Part shown: in pieces, positions 28,691 through 37,910 of the stretch
Layout: each line of letters starts with the position of its first letter
How positions within the stretch are numbered: the stretch's first letter is position 1
Assembly: GCA_010672785.1 (NCBI GenBank)
Contig: JAAHFX010000002.1
Coordinates: 806,410 to 870,409 of the forward strand
Reading direction: 5' to 3'
DNA: 64,000 nucleotides
Source: Sphaerospermopsis sp. SIO1G1
Lineage (GTDB): Bacteria > Cyanobacteriota > Cyanobacteriia > Cyanobacteriales > Nostocaceae
The notes under the pieces: generated by a model
What the model was told of the DNA's origin: nothing
Database searches by the model: none
The model's input: only the letters and a program-made list of their open reading frames with translations
Translations under genes and position numbers: made by a program

Positions 28691-28897
28691 CTAATCAGGC
28701 AGGTTCACAAAATTATGTGTCATAATATTAATATCTTTGCCAAAATCAAAAATATCTTGATTTGCAGGTTGGGTTAAGGAAAGAAATCCCACAAATACTT
28801 TGAGTTTACGTTGAGTTTTACTTTGTTTAACCTCACCCATAGGAAAATGGTAAAGGTATTTATCTAAACTCTCTCCGATTATCTGGTTGGAGAACAT
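28691..28897 (-). CDS. Doubtful small ORF, possible gene remnant
   Basis: A 68-codon frame opening MFSNQIIGESLDKY, divergent from the aldo/keto reductase gene at 28944. No family is recognised and no ribosome binding site is clear, but no other gene explains the frame, and its composition is protein-like. It could be a remnant of a larger gene or chance. Confidence 0.25.
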   Translation of the reverse strand: MFSNQIIGESLDKYLYHFPMGEVKQSKTQRKLKVFVGFLSLTQPANQDIFDFGKDINIMTHNFVNLPD

Positions 28898-28943
28898 TCA
28901 ATCTTTGCAAATATTTGAAAATTAGCTTGAATAAAAGGAATTT

Positions 28944-29930
28944 ATGGAAAGAATAAGTACACGACGTAACTTTCTCATTACCAGTGTAGCTGTTGCTGGC
29001 AGTGTTATAGGAGTAAATTCACTACAAAATAATAATCAAAGTAATAACAACGCTAAAATTCAGGCTCAAATACCTCTATCTATTCCAGAAAGAACATTAG
29101 GAAATACAGGAATAAAAGTACCATTACTAGGTTTAGGAGGTGCAGGAAGAAATACACCTCTGGATAAATATAATCAAGAAAAAGAAGCGATAGAAATTAT
29201 TGAAAGAGCGCTAGAACTGGGTATTAAATATTTTGATACCGCCGCAAGTTATGGAACAAATGAAGATTATTTAGGTAAAGTTTTACCACCCTATCGTGAA
29301 CAGATATTTTTAGCTACTAAAACCTACAACAGAAATAGAGATGAAATGTGGAGAGAGTTAGAACGATCCCTCAAAAGATTAAATACAGACTATTTAGATT
29401 TATGGCAATTACACAGTCTTTCTTCATCAGCACACATTGAAAATATTTTTAGGAAAAACGGTGGTATTAAAGCTATAGAAGAAGCAAAAGAACAGAAAAT
29501 AATTAGGTTTGCTGGGATCACCGGACATCATGAACCAAGTTTTATTATTGAAGCTTTACGTCGCTATCCTTTCGACACAACTTTAATTCCTATTAATGCA
29601 GCAGAAATACACCATCCCAGATCATTTTTACCTGCTGTTTTACCCATAGCTAAACAAAAAAATATTGGTGTAATTGCGATGAAAGTACCTGCTTATGGAA
29701 AGTTATTTCAACCTGGTGGTTTGACAGGGATACAGCAAGCAATGAATTATAGTTTATCTCAACCTGGTGTGAGTTGCTGTATAATTCCTGCGGATAGTGT
29801 GCAGCAATTAGAAGAAAATGTTCAGGTAGCTAGCAATTTTCAACAATTACAGAAAACACAACTTGCAGCAATTGAAAAACGCACTGCTAATATTTGGCGA
29901 GATAGTACATTTTATCGAGCTTGGGGTTAA
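28944..29930 (+). CDS. Tat-exported aldo/keto reductase
   Basis: A 328-residue aldo/keto reductase. The twin-arginine signal is STRRNFLITSVAVAGSVIGV (5-24), so the enzyme is folded with its cofactor before export. The TIM-barrel catalytic residues are seen: D and Y in YFDTAASYG, K in FLATKTYN, H in LWQLHSL. These enzymes reduce aldehydes or ketones with NADPH; the physiological substrate is not deducible. A strong ribosome binding site AAAGGA precedes the ATG at 28944. It converges on the SGNH protein gene at 29936 with 5 bases between stops, so no room remains for a terminator between them. Confidence 0.9.
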   Translation: MERISTRRNFLITSVAVAGSVIGVNSLQNNNQSNNNAKIQAQIPLSIPERTLGNTGIKVPLLGLGGAGRNTPLDKYNQEKEAIEIIERALELGIKYFDTAASYGTNEDYLGKVLPPYREQIFLATKTYNRNRDEMWRELERSLKRLNTDYLDLWQLHSLSSSAHIENIFRKNGGIKAIEEAKEQKIIRFAGITGHHEPSFIIEALRRYPFDTTLIPINAAEIHHPRSFLPAVLPIAKQKNIGVIAMKVPAYGKLFQPGGLTGIQQAMNYSLSQPGVSCCIIPADSVQQLEENVQVASNFQQLQKTQLAAIEKRTANIWRDSTFYRAWG

Positions 29931-29935
29931 GTTAT

Positions 29936-31144
29936 TTAGTCTTTTGATTTGTTTATTTTTTCCACAAATTCCTGTTCTAATCTTTGCACTAATTCCAACT
30001 CATCTTGATTATTTTTTACCCACTTTTCCCGACCCGCACGAATTTTAGCTAAGTGAGATTCAATATTTTCTGGAGTTAGTAAAACACCAAAATCTGCGGG
30101 TACTTGATCTGCTTGATAACCAAGAATACGATTCAACACTAAATCACCAACAGGTTTGGTATAATGGGCGTTATCTACATAGTTTTTCATGATATCACCG
30201 ATTATTTCAGTATTGATAGAATTGTATCCAGAGAAATCCCAAACAGGAGTTACAGTGATTAATTTTTGTTTCCATTTTTCAAAATATTCCCACTTTCCAG
30301 CAATTTTTAGAGTTTCCCATTGAGTAGCATGAGTGGGAGATATAAAAATAATTAATTCGATATTATTATTTCTGCAAATATCAACTATTTTTTGAAAATT
30401 ATCAAAATATTGATCATTAAATATATATTTATGGTATACATCTAAGTAGAAGGATAGAGAGTATTTAAAATAATCTTTATGTTTTCCTTTCGTGTCATCA
30501 AGGTAAGGAGCAAATCCATTTCCTGTAAAATGATAATTTCGGTTATCTGTTTCTTTTAAACTAGCAAAGACTGTTTTTTGACTGACATCAAAACTATCTA
30601 TCGAAAAAAGAGAATTTAAAATATCAGTAGCAATTATATATTTTTTTTCTAACCTTTTTTCATTGAAACCAGGACGATTATTAAGTATTTTATTAAACAT
30701 GAAATAATCAACACCAAAAATCACCTGTCTCAGGTGAGGTTGATTTTTTAGAGTATGTTGTAAATAGCGCATTACTTCATAGGAATTAGCACTATCTAAA
30801 GCAAGATTATAAGTAGGTTGACTATTAGACAAACCAGGATGATTAGGATCTAAACCTTGCTTTGTTCTGGATGTTCCTAAAAATATAGTTACTGGTTTAA
30901 TCCGAATAATATCAATAGCTTTGTATAAACGATCATTATGATTCTTCTGGATTTTAGCATGATTAATTCCCAAAAAATTGGGAGTTTTATAAATTCCATA
31001 GGGATCTACTACTAAATTCACAGCTACCACTAGTAATATAGATATGACTATTGTCAGTAACAACCATTTATTAAATTGAGCATAATTCTGAAATTTCCTT
31101 GATGTAATCTCAAAATCATTACCCATGTCTTTTGTAAATTTCAT
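29936..31144 (-). CDS. SGNH-hydrolase-like membrane protein (O-acyltransfer partner), copy 2
   Basis: A 402-residue protein anchored by one N-terminal membrane segment (27-46), with the rest probably periplasmic. It shows a GDSL/SGNH-type nucleophile block GTSRTKQGLDP (90-100) and a late D324-x-x-H327 dyad (DNAHY), the arrangement expected of an O-acetyl transferase/esterase such as AlgX/AlgJ-type proteins. It is a tandem duplicate of the next gene (31166); the last 72 residues differ at about 7 positions. With the MBOAT gene at 32404 it forms a module for acylating a polysaccharide. Donor and acceptor are unknown. The 21-base gap to its paralogue suggests one transcript. Confidence 0.78.
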   Translation of the reverse strand: MKFTKDMGNDFEITSRKFQNYAQFNKWLLLTIVISILLVVAVNLVVDPYGIYKTPNFLGINHAKIQKNHNDRLYKAIDIIRIKPVTIFLGTSRTKQGLDPNHPGLSNSQPTYNLALDSANSYEVMRYLQHTLKNQPHLRQVIFGVDYFMFNKILNNRPGFNEKRLEKKYIIATDILNSLFSIDSFDVSQKTVFASLKETDNRNYHFTGNGFAPYLDDTKGKHKDYFKYSLSFYLDVYHKYIFNDQYFDNFQKIVDICRNNNIELIIFISPTHATQWETLKIAGKWEYFEKWKQKLITVTPVWDFSGYNSINTEIIGDIMKNYVDNAHYTKPVGDLVLNRILGYQADQVPADFGVLLTPENIESHLAKIRAGREKWVKNNQDELELVQRLEQEFVEKINKSKD

Positions 31145-31165
31145 CTAATGATATATTTGAACTAT

Positions 31166-32371
31166 TTATCTTTGTTTATTTTTATTTTCCACAAATTCAT
31201 GTTCTAATTTTTGCACTAATTGTAATTCATCTTGATTATTTTTTACCCATTTTTCCCGATCTGCACGAATTTTAGCTAAGTGAGACTCAATATTTTCTGG
31301 AGTTAGTAAAACACCAAAATCTGTCGGTACTTGATCTGCTTGATAACCAAGAATACGATTCAATACTAAATCACCAACAGGTTTGGTATAATGAGAACTA
31401 TCAGCATAGTTTTCCATCACATCTTGCAATTTTTCTGTAGTAATGGAATTATATCCAGAAAAATCCCATACAGGAGTTAATTCGACAAGTTTCTTTTTCC
31501 AATTTTCAAAGGTTTCCCATTCTCCTGTTACTCTAATTGATTCCCATTGAATTGCATGGGATGGTGAGATAAAAATAATTAGTTCAATGTTTTTGTCTTT
31601 GCAAAGATTGATAATTTTTTGTAAGTTCTCAAAATATCTATCAGAAAACTGATACTGATGATGGAATCTGTAATAGACATTAACTGCATTAGTAAACCTA
31701 CCTTTTGTTTTCCCATCTTGATATTGACGATGGGGAAAAAAACCATTTTTACCATGATCAATATTTTTATTAGGTTCTTTTAAACTAGCTAGTATTGTTT
31801 CCTTGGTGACATCCAATGTATCTACTGAAAATAAGGAATTCATGATATCATTAGGGACTAAATGGGTTTTTTCTAGTCTATTTTCATTAAAACCAGCTTG
31901 ATTCCCAATAAAGTTATTAAACATGAAAAAGTCAGCACCTACCACTACTCGTTTTAGTTCTGGTTGATTTTTGAGAGTATGTTGTAGATATCTAAACATT
32001 TCATAGGTATTAGCACCATCAACAGCAAGATTATAAACAGGTTGAGCTTGAGATAATGCTGGATGGCTAGGATCTAAACCTTGTTTTGTTCTCGATGAAC
32101 CTAGAAGGATAGTTTTGGGTTGATAGTAGATGACATCAGTAGCTTTAAATAAGCGATCATTAAATTGTTGCTTAGGTTTCTCGTGATTGATACCCAAATA
32201 ATTGGGAGTTTTATAAATTCCGTAGGGATCAATTAAGTAGTTAATTGCTGCTACTGAAAATATAGAAAAACCAACTGCTGATAACAACCATTTATTAAAC
32301 TGAGAAAAGTTATCTGACTTGCTTGGTTTGGTTTCAGATATATTTTTTAAATCGGAAGAAGAAGAACTCAT
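31166..32371 (-). CDS. SGNH-hydrolase-like membrane protein (O-acyltransfer partner), copy 1
   Basis: A 401-residue paralogue of the preceding entry, with an N-terminal serine-rich cytoplasmic tail, one membrane segment (about 28-46), the nucleophile block GSSRTKQGLDP (91-101), and the late D-S-S-H-Y dyad. The central part (residues about 180-250) is the most diverged between the copies, suggesting different acceptors. It lies between its duplicate and the MBOAT acyltransferase gene (32-base gap), all leftward. The family is named here by motif; I cannot tell alginate-type from cell-wall-type acylation. Confidence 0.78.
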   Translation of the reverse strand: MSSSSSDLKNISETKPSKSDNFSQFNKWLLSAVGFSIFSVAAINYLIDPYGIYKTPNYLGINHEKPKQQFNDRLFKATDVIYYQPKTILLGSSRTKQGLDPSHPALSQAQPVYNLAVDGANTYEMFRYLQHTLKNQPELKRVVVGADFFMFNNFIGNQAGFNENRLEKTHLVPNDIMNSLFSVDTLDVTKETILASLKEPNKNIDHGKNGFFPHRQYQDGKTKGRFTNAVNVYYRFHHQYQFSDRYFENLQKIINLCKDKNIELIIFISPSHAIQWESIRVTGEWETFENWKKKLVELTPVWDFSGYNSITTEKLQDVMENYADSSHYTKPVGDLVLNRILGYQADQVPTDFGVLLTPENIESHLAKIRADREKWVKNNQDELQLVQKLEHEFVENKNKQR

Positions 32372-32403
32372 AGTTTAAAATTTTTTGATTATGATTAGGT
32401 TTT

Positions 32404-33927
32404 TTAGAATTGGAAATAGAGAAATTCAGAAACACGGTTGAGGGAAAGGATACAATAACCAGCTAATAAACCTATACCCATTCCCCACCATTTGTTAAAA
32501 GTGATTTTATTACTAATTTCTTGGGTGTTAGGTGCAACTGTAACTACAATCATTAATGCCAATAAAACTATAAAAATTAAAGGCTTTTGTCCCAAAAATT
32601 CTGGTAAATACTTGAAGTCACTCCATACTTTGACTTGAATGCCAAATTGAGATAGCGCAGATAGCTTACCACCAGGCGCACCAGGAATAGTTATACCATT
32701 GAACCCAGACATTGTTTTGAGAATTGCGATCGCATCAGGTAAACTTTGAGCGCGGAAAATTACCCAACCAACTATCACCATCAAAAATGTCATCACCCAG
32801 GCTAACAATGCTGGTATTTGTATATTTAATTTTTTTTCTAATTTCCGCCAACCGTGATTTATTGATAATAAAAATCCTTGCAAACCTCCCCATAAAATGA
32901 AAGTCCAACCAGCACCATGCCATAAACCTCCTAATAACATTGTTACCATTAAATTTGTATAGCGTCTCACTTCTCCCTTTCTACTTCCTCCCAAGGGAAT
33001 ATATAAATAGTCTCTTAAAAAGTTAGAAAGGGTAATGTGCCAACGTCGCCAAAATTCGGTAATTGAAGTTGCTTTGTATGGTGAATTAAAATTAGAAGGA
33101 AGGTTAGTATTAAACATATAACCTAATCCTACTGCCATATCTGAGTAACCAGAAAAATCGAAATATAATTGAAATGTATAGGATAAAGATCCTACCCAAC
33201 TTTCCAAAAATGTGAGACTATCAACATTACTAAATACTGGCCCTACCCATTGAGATAAAGTATCAGCAATGATAATTTTTTTGGCTAATCCTAGGGTAAA
33301 TATTGTTAAGCCAGTAGCAAAGTTTTTTCCAGAAAAAATAAAGTTTTTTAAGTTACGCAATTCAGGAATTAGTTCATCATGGCGTAAAATTGGGCCTGCA
33401 ATTAATTGGGGGAAGAAGAGAATAAATACTGAGTAGGTAGGTAAATCATAATTTTGTCCTTTAACTTCCCCACGATAAGCATCTACCAAATAAGCAATTT
33501 GGGTAAAAGTATAAAAGGAAATTCCCAACGGTAAAATTAAAGTTCCTAAGTTCCAATCAGCAGAAAATACACCCCCAATCACATCTAAAAAGAAGTTTGC
33601 ATATTTATAATACGCAATCATGCTCAAGTTGATGATAGTCCCAAAAACTAATAGTAATTTAGCTCGTTTACTAAATGGTTGAGCTGCTGCGATCGCTGTA
33701 CCAATCTGATGATTGAAAACTACAGACAGGACTATCAAGATAATATATCCAGGTGTTGCTCCTTGTCCGGCTGGAGCAAAAATGTTCCAGTATGAATAGA
33801 AAAATATAGAACTTACTAATAGCCAGGGTAATACGAATTTACTGAGTCTAAACTTGCTTAATAGCCACAAGACGAAAAGAGTAACTGGTAAGAATCCTAA
33901 GATAAAAACAGAAGAATTAAATAGCAT
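32404..33927 (-). CDS. MBOAT family O-acyltransferase (AlgI/DltB type)
   Basis: A 507-residue polytopic membrane protein. Hallmarks are the QLYFDFSGYSDMAVGLG segment (253-269), EFWRRWHITLSNFLRDYLYIPLGG (291-314) and the catalytic histidine H337 in LLGGLWHGAGWTF. AlgI-type MBOATs move acyl groups from the cytoplasm to the periplasm, where a partner SGNH protein transfers them to a polysaccharide. It is the first gene of a three-gene leftward operon with two such partners. The acyl group is probably acetyl; the polymer may be the glycan of the 7-21 kb cluster or peptidoglycan, but no sequence evidence decides. Confidence 0.92.
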   Translation of the reverse strand: MLFNSSVFILGFLPVTLFVLWLLSKFRLSKFVLPWLLVSSIFFYSYWNIFAPAGQGATPGYIILIVLSVVFNHQIGTAIAAAQPFSKRAKLLLVFGTIINLSMIAYYKYANFFLDVIGGVFSADWNLGTLILPLGISFYTFTQIAYLVDAYRGEVKGQNYDLPTYSVFILFFPQLIAGPILRHDELIPELRNLKNFIFSGKNFATGLTIFTLGLAKKIIIADTLSQWVGPVFSNVDSLTFLESWVGSLSYTFQLYFDFSGYSDMAVGLGYMFNTNLPSNFNSPYKATSITEFWRRWHITLSNFLRDYLYIPLGGSRKGEVRRYTNLMVTMLLGGLWHGAGWTFILWGGLQGFLLSINHGWRKLEKKLNIQIPALLAWVMTFLMVIVGWVIFRAQSLPDAIAILKTMSGFNGITIPGAPGGKLSALSQFGIQVKVWSDFKYLPEFLGQKPLIFIVLLALMIVVTVAPNTQEISNKITFNKWWGMGIGLLAGYCILSLNRVSEFLYFQF

Positions 33928-34073
33928 ATATATACTATGGAAATAGATTACCTGGGCAAGAATTGAAATTAAACCTACTAGATAAAAATATTACCACAAA
34001 AGGGTTGTATATTTTTTTGAAAGCGATGAGGCGGACTTGATGTTAAGCCAGCCTATCCGTCAAATTATATACA

Positions 34074-34550
34074 TTAGCATTCTTGCTCACAAGCACCAAT
34101 ACTGACCCAAGAACTAGAACCATCTTGCCAATGTTCCTTTTTCCAAATGGGAGCGTTGTGTTTCAAGGTATCAATTGCATACTGACAAGCAGCAAATGCC
34201 TCACCACGATGAGGACATCCTACAGCAACCAAGACACTGATTTCTCCCACACTTAACCGCCCAATGCGATGGTGTATAACCACTCTACTAACATCAGACC
34301 ATTGAGTACGAAGATCAGCAGCAATTTGATAAAATACCTGTAGAGCCATTGGTTGATAAGCTTGATATTCCAAAGCCACCACGGGTTGACCTTCAGTTTG
34401 ATTTCTTACCGTACCACTCATCACCACTACCGCACCATTACTAGGGTGATCAGCTTGGGAATAAATTTCTTCAATGGATAAAGGAGCTAAGGTAATGGAG
34501 AAACTATCTTCGGCGTGGGGTTTGGTAAAAGAGAGAAGAGGAGTTTTCAT
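34074..34550 (-). CDS. moaE: Molybdopterin synthase catalytic subunit MoaE
   Basis: A 158-residue MoaE, the large subunit of molybdopterin synthase, which moves sulfur from MoaD thiocarboxylate to cyclic pyranopterin. The conserved HRIGRLSVGEISVLVAVGCPHR block and the C-terminal KEHWQDGSSSWV, with the active-site lysine, are present. Start ATG at 34550. moaD is not adjacent, but moaC lies 3 kb to the right on the same strand, so molybdenum cofactor genes are scattered here, as is common in cyanobacteria. Confidence 0.93.
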   Translation of the reverse strand: MKTPLLSFTKPHAEDSFSITLAPLSIEEIYSQADHPSNGAVVVMSGTVRNQTEGQPVVALEYQAYQPMALQVFYQIAADLRTQWSDVSRVVIHHRIGRLSVGEISVLVAVGCPHRGEAFAACQYAIDTLKHNAPIWKKEHWQDGSSSWVSIGACEQEC

Positions 34551-34750
34551 ACAAAATCGTCAATTAACCAATAATAAACTTAATTTACTATTCAATATAG
34601 TCTGAAATTATGTAAAATAACGCAATTTTTAACAAGTTATGAATGTTTACAAACCTACTTTAAATATCATTTTTTCAACATTAGGAAGCGTTCTAAAACC
34701 CATACATTTGGCTAAAATGGATAAGTTATGAAAGTATCTAGATATTGTGG

Positions 34751-34756
34751 TATAAT
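34751..34756 (+). promoter_or_regulatory. Possible -10 box TATAAT for the CobW-type gene
   Basis: A perfect TATAAT 24 bases before the ATG at 34781. No good -35 match was seen at the usual spacing, and no operator was recognised. Confidence 0.35.
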
Positions 34757-34780
34757 TATATTTAAAATAGAGAATTAAAC

Positions 34781-35830
34781 ATGGCAAAAAAAATACCCGT
34801 AACAGTGATCACCGGCTTTTTAGGCAGCGGCAAAACTAGCCTCGTTCGTAACTTATTACAAAATAACCAAGGACAACGCATAGCAGTATTAGTTAATGAA
34901 TTTGGTGAACTAGGAATAGATGGAGAACTATTAAAATCCTGCCGAATTTGCCCTGAAGATGAAATAGAAGAAAGTCAAGATAATAATATATTTGAACTTG
35001 CCAACGGCTGTTTATGTTGTACCGTCCAAGACGAATTTTATCCCACAATGAAGGAGCTAATTAAACGCAGAGATAGTATAGATTCTATTATTATTGAAAC
35101 CTCTGGTTTAGCATTACCAAAACCCTTAGTCAAAGCCTTTCGTTGGCAAGAAATCCGCAATGCTGCTACAGTGGACGCAGTGATCACAGTGGTAGATTGT
35201 GCTGCGGTAGCTGCGGGAACATTTGCTAGTGATTTAGACGCGATCGCTCTACAGCGTCAAGAAGATGATAGTTTAGAACACGAAACACCTTTGCAAGAAC
35301 TGTTTGAAGATCAACTTAGTTGTGCAGATTTAGTCATTCTGAACAAAACAGATTTAATTGATGAACAACAAAAAAACCAAGTAGTAGAATTAGTCAAACA
35401 AGAACTACCCAGACAAGTCAAAATTGTTTCCAGTGACTATGGTAAACTTGACCCATCTGTACTATTAGGATTTTCATCAGCAGTTGAAGATGATTTAGAT
35501 TCTCGTCCCAGTCATCATGACACAGAAGAAGACCATGAACACGACGATGAGATTAATTCCACTCATTTCATTTTGAATCGTACCTTTGACCCAGAAAAAC
35601 TGCAAGCTACCCTCAAGAAATTAGCAGAAAAACAAGAAATTTACAGGATTAAAGGATTTGTAGCAGTTGCGAATAAACCTATGCGGTTAGTCATGCAAGG
35701 TGTAGGAACAAGATTTGAAAAATTCTATGATCGTCCTTGGAAACCAGAAGAAAAAAAACAAACCTGTTTAGTTTTTATAGGTCGTGATTTACAATCATCA
35801 GAGATAGAATCTCAATTAGTATCTTTGTAA
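34781..35830 (+). CDS. CobW/COG0523-type GTP-dependent metallochaperone
   Basis: A 349-residue G3E GTPase. The P-loop is GFLGSGKTS (12-20), the metal-binding CxCC is GCLCC (76-80), the guanine motif is NKTD, and a His/Asp-rich stretch (SHHDTEEDHEHDD, about 244-256) could hold metal. The C-terminal CobW_C domain ends the protein. Members deliver Zn, Co or other metals; many have been called CobW from cobalamin clusters, yet no cobalamin gene lies nearby, so a zinc role is equally likely. ATG at 34781 follows TAGAGAA. An ABA4-like gene starts 21 bases after the stop. Confidence 0.88.
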   Translation: MAKKIPVTVITGFLGSGKTSLVRNLLQNNQGQRIAVLVNEFGELGIDGELLKSCRICPEDEIEESQDNNIFELANGCLCCTVQDEFYPTMKELIKRRDSIDSIIIETSGLALPKPLVKAFRWQEIRNAATVDAVITVVDCAAVAAGTFASDLDAIALQRQEDDSLEHETPLQELFEDQLSCADLVILNKTDLIDEQQKNQVVELVKQELPRQVKIVSSDYGKLDPSVLLGFSSAVEDDLDSRPSHHDTEEDHEHDDEINSTHFILNRTFDPEKLQATLKKLAEKQEIYRIKGFVAVANKPMRLVMQGVGTRFEKFYDRPWKPEEKKQTCLVFIGRDLQSSEIESQLVSL

Positions 35831-35851
35831 ATATCACAACCGTCACCCCAG

Positions 35852-36316
35852 ATGAATATCTCTGATTTATTCAACATTGCCAATTTGTTTGTTTTACCAT
35901 TTTGGACACTAATGATTTTGTTACCTAACTGGAAAGTCACCCGTAAAGTAATGGAATCATTTTTACCTTTTGTGGTGTTAGCTGCTACTTATGTATATTT
36001 ATTTGTCACCAGCATTACCCCAGAAAACGCCGCTGCTTTATCAAACCCACAGTTAGCAGATATAGCTAAATTCTTCGCAGATGAAAAAGCTGCTGCTACA
36101 GGTTGGATTCATTTTTTAGTCATGGATTTATTTGTGGGAAGATGGATTTATTGGGAAGGGCAAAAAACTGGAATTTGGACAATTCACTCTTTAATTTTGT
36201 GTCTTTTTGCAGGGCCAATGGGTGTACTTTCTCATATTTTTACCACTTGGATTGCTAAAGCATTTTCTAAAAATGAACCCAGTGAAAGTATAGCAGATAA
36301 AGCGGCCGTTAATTAA
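35852..36316 (+). CDS. ABA4-like membrane protein (DUF4281)
   Basis: A 154-residue protein with four membrane segments and the family segments LFNIANLFVLPFWTLMILLP near the start and WIHFLVMDLFVGRWIYWEGQ in the middle. It resembles plant ABA4, needed for neoxanthin synthesis; cyanobacterial homologues are conserved but their reaction is not established, and cyanobacteria do not make neoxanthin. It follows the CobW-type gene on the same strand with a 21-base gap, so the two are probably co-transcribed, which hints at a metal-dependent step or simple convenience. Confidence 0.85.
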   Translation: MNISDLFNIANLFVLPFWTLMILLPNWKVTRKVMESFLPFVVLAATYVYLFVTSITPENAAALSNPQLADIAKFFADEKAAATGWIHFLVMDLFVGRWIYWEGQKTGIWTIHSLILCLFAGPMGVLSHIFTTWIAKAFSKNEPSESIADKAAVN

Positions 36317-36372
36317 CATCAAAATTGGGGGTTAGTTTTGCTAAACCCCCTGTATAATTGCAGGTAAGATTG

Positions 36373-36681
36373 TTAGATTTCCCGCTGATATTTCTCTAGA
36401 ATATCAATTAAATTCACTTGACATTGTAGAGGCAATAAATCACTTAAAGGTAATTCTTTTTTACCCCCAGCAATTTTCACAGTAATAGATGCTAATACTT
36501 CTAAAACTTGATTTTCATAAATAGCTTGATCAGTAATTAAAGGATATAACTTTTCTGCCACTAGACGAGCCATTTTTGCATCTGATAGATAGAGATGCCA
36601 CTTAGCAATATCTATATAAACATTTTCACCGATTTCTGCTGCTAAGGCTTCTAGTAATTCTGTGGTGTTAGTTTGATTCAT
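36373..36681 (-). CDS. DUF3181 family protein
   Basis: A 102-residue conserved cyanobacterial protein of the DUF3181 type, recognised from ELLEALAAEIGENVYIDIAKWHLYLSDAKMA, followed by VAEKLYPLI and a C-terminal helix. The function is unknown; soluble and mostly helical. I prefer ATG 36681 (MNQTN); the frame can open 8 codons earlier at 36705. It converges on the ABA4-like gene with about 56 bases between stops. Confidence 0.75.
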   Translation of the reverse strand: MNQTNTTELLEALAAEIGENVYIDIAKWHLYLSDAKMARLVAEKLYPLITDQAIYENQVLEVLASITVKIAGGKKELPLSDLLPLQCQVNLIDILEKYQREI

Positions 36682-36787
36682 AAAAATAACCAAATTAGAC
36701 AACATTAAGTTTGTTCTATAATAATTTATATTATGACTTATCCTATAATCATGTACAGGACTTACTCATAGAGTCGCTCCAAAAGTC

Positions 36788-36810
36788 AAAAAACCGTCCT
36801 AGAAGGACGG
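36788..36810 (-). terminator. Rho-independent terminator on minus strand
   Basis: CCGTCCT..AGGACGG (36794-36800 and 36804-36810) forms a 7-bp stem with a 3-base loop; read leftward it is followed by TTTTTT. It ends the gene at 36840-37097. A half MITE end (AGGACTTACT) lies nearby at about 36755. Confidence 0.75.
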
Positions 36811-36839
36811 GGCTTTAAACCCAGGTTTTTGGTAAATCT

Positions 36840-37097
36840 TTAAGTTGATTTGGGTGGTGTTTCTGAATAATTAGCGATCGCACGAATATAAATGAAATGC
36901 AGCAATATTACCCCAACCCAACCGAGTGTCAAAGGTGTTAACCATTCCCAAGTAGTAGATTTCAAAATGTGGAAAAACCACAATCCAGAATTAACCGTAG
37001 CAGCAACCGCTATATGTACAGCAAAATTCATCCGATCATCTAATTTGCGGAATTCTGGATCTTTACGATCTGGTTTACGTGGCCAACGAGGAGGCAT
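36840..37097 (-). CDS. Conserved cyanobacterial two-span membrane protein
   Basis: An 85-residue protein with a basic, proline-rich head (PPRWPRKPDRKDPEFRKLDDR), then two membrane segments (about 24-43 and 53-72) with a short WEW loop between. The pattern matches a small conserved cyanobacterial membrane protein family with 2-TM layout, but I cannot name it. It stands alone, minus strand, and ends in the terminator at 36788-36810. A HIP1 site overlaps its late codons. Confidence 0.65.
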   Translation of the reverse strand: MPPRWPRKPDRKDPEFRKLDDRMNFAVHIAVAATVNSGLWFFHILKSTTWEWLTPLTLGWVGVILLHFIYIRAIANYSETPPKST

Positions 37098-37196
37098 AAA
37101 TAATTAATCGTACTAAATTCGTTACGTATATTATCGCATAGGTTAGGAGCTAGAAATCAGCAGTTGAAGAAATCGGGAAAAATAAGAATTTCAGGA

Positions 37197-37697
37197 TCAT
37201 AAATTCCGAAAATCTCCAGATTTACCACCAGTCTTACTTACTAAACAAATAGATTCAATTTGAATCGTCTTTTCCAAAGCTTTAGCCATATCATATAAGG
37301 TCAGCGCCGCAACAGAAACTGCCGTCAATGCTTCCATTTCTACCCCTGTCTCTGCTTTAGTTTTCACCGTTGCCAAAATTACATAACCAGGAAGTTCTGG
37401 ATCAGGAGTGATTTCAACAGAAATTTTCTGTAAAGGTAAGGGATGACACAAGGGAATTAAATTAGCTGTTTGTTTGGCAGCCATAATTCCTGCTATCCTG
37501 GCTGTGCTTAAAACATCTCCTTTAGGTGTATTCCCAGCTTCAATATTTGCTAAAGTCTCTGGAAGCATCCGCACTCTACCAGCAGCTACCGCTTCCCGCA
37601 CAGTGATGATTTTCCCGGAAACATCCACCATTTGCGCCTCTCCTTGGGGAGTAATATGGGAAAGTTGAGAAGAATTTTGAAAAATGTCTTGCGTCAT
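37197..37697 (-). CDS. moaC: Cyclic pyranopterin monophosphate synthase MoaC
   Basis: A 166-residue MoaC, which makes cyclic pyranopterin monophosphate in the first stage of molybdenum cofactor synthesis. The conserved [21 protein letters not shown] and [22 protein letters not shown] blocks, holding the catalytic residues, are intact. ATG at 37697. It is divergent from tRNA-Arg (38-base gap), and 3 kb away from moaE. Molybdenum cofactor in cyanobacteria mainly supports nitrate reductase. Confidence 0.95.
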   Translation of the reverse strand: MTQDIFQNSSQLSHITPQGEAQMVDVSGKIITVREAVAAGRVRMLPETLANIEAGNTPKGDVLSTARIAGIMAAKQTANLIPLCHPLPLQKISVEITPDPELPGYVILATVKTKAETGVEMEALTAVSVAALTLYDMAKALEKTIQIESICLVSKTGGKSGDFRNL

Positions 37698-37734
37698 TTG
37701 ATCAGTCTATGTTAATATAAGATTCGTTGGTTAA

Positions 37735-37808
37735 GGGTGTGTAGCTCAGTGGACTAGAGCACGTGGCTACGGACCACGGTGTCGGGGGTTCGAATCCCTC
37801 CTCGCCCG
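37735..37808 (+). tRNA. tRNA-Arg (anticodon ACG)
   Basis: A full cloverleaf can be drawn: acceptor 37735-37741 with 37801-37807, D-arm GCTC..GAGC, anticodon stem CGTGG/CCACG with loop CTACGGA giving anticodon ACG, T-arm GGGGG-TTCGAAT-CCCTC, and discriminator G. No encoded CCA. There is a T-T mismatch at position 6-67 and a T-G wobble at 4-69 of the acceptor. ACG is normally edited to ICG for reading CGN arginine codons. Confidence 0.93.
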
Positions 37809-37910
37809 TTCAATGATAATAGAAAATAGTAGTAGGTAGCACAAATTCTTTCGGGAGCTTGTGCTATTTGCTTATTCAAACCTTTGACTTATCAATATTT
37901 TCGATTTAAT

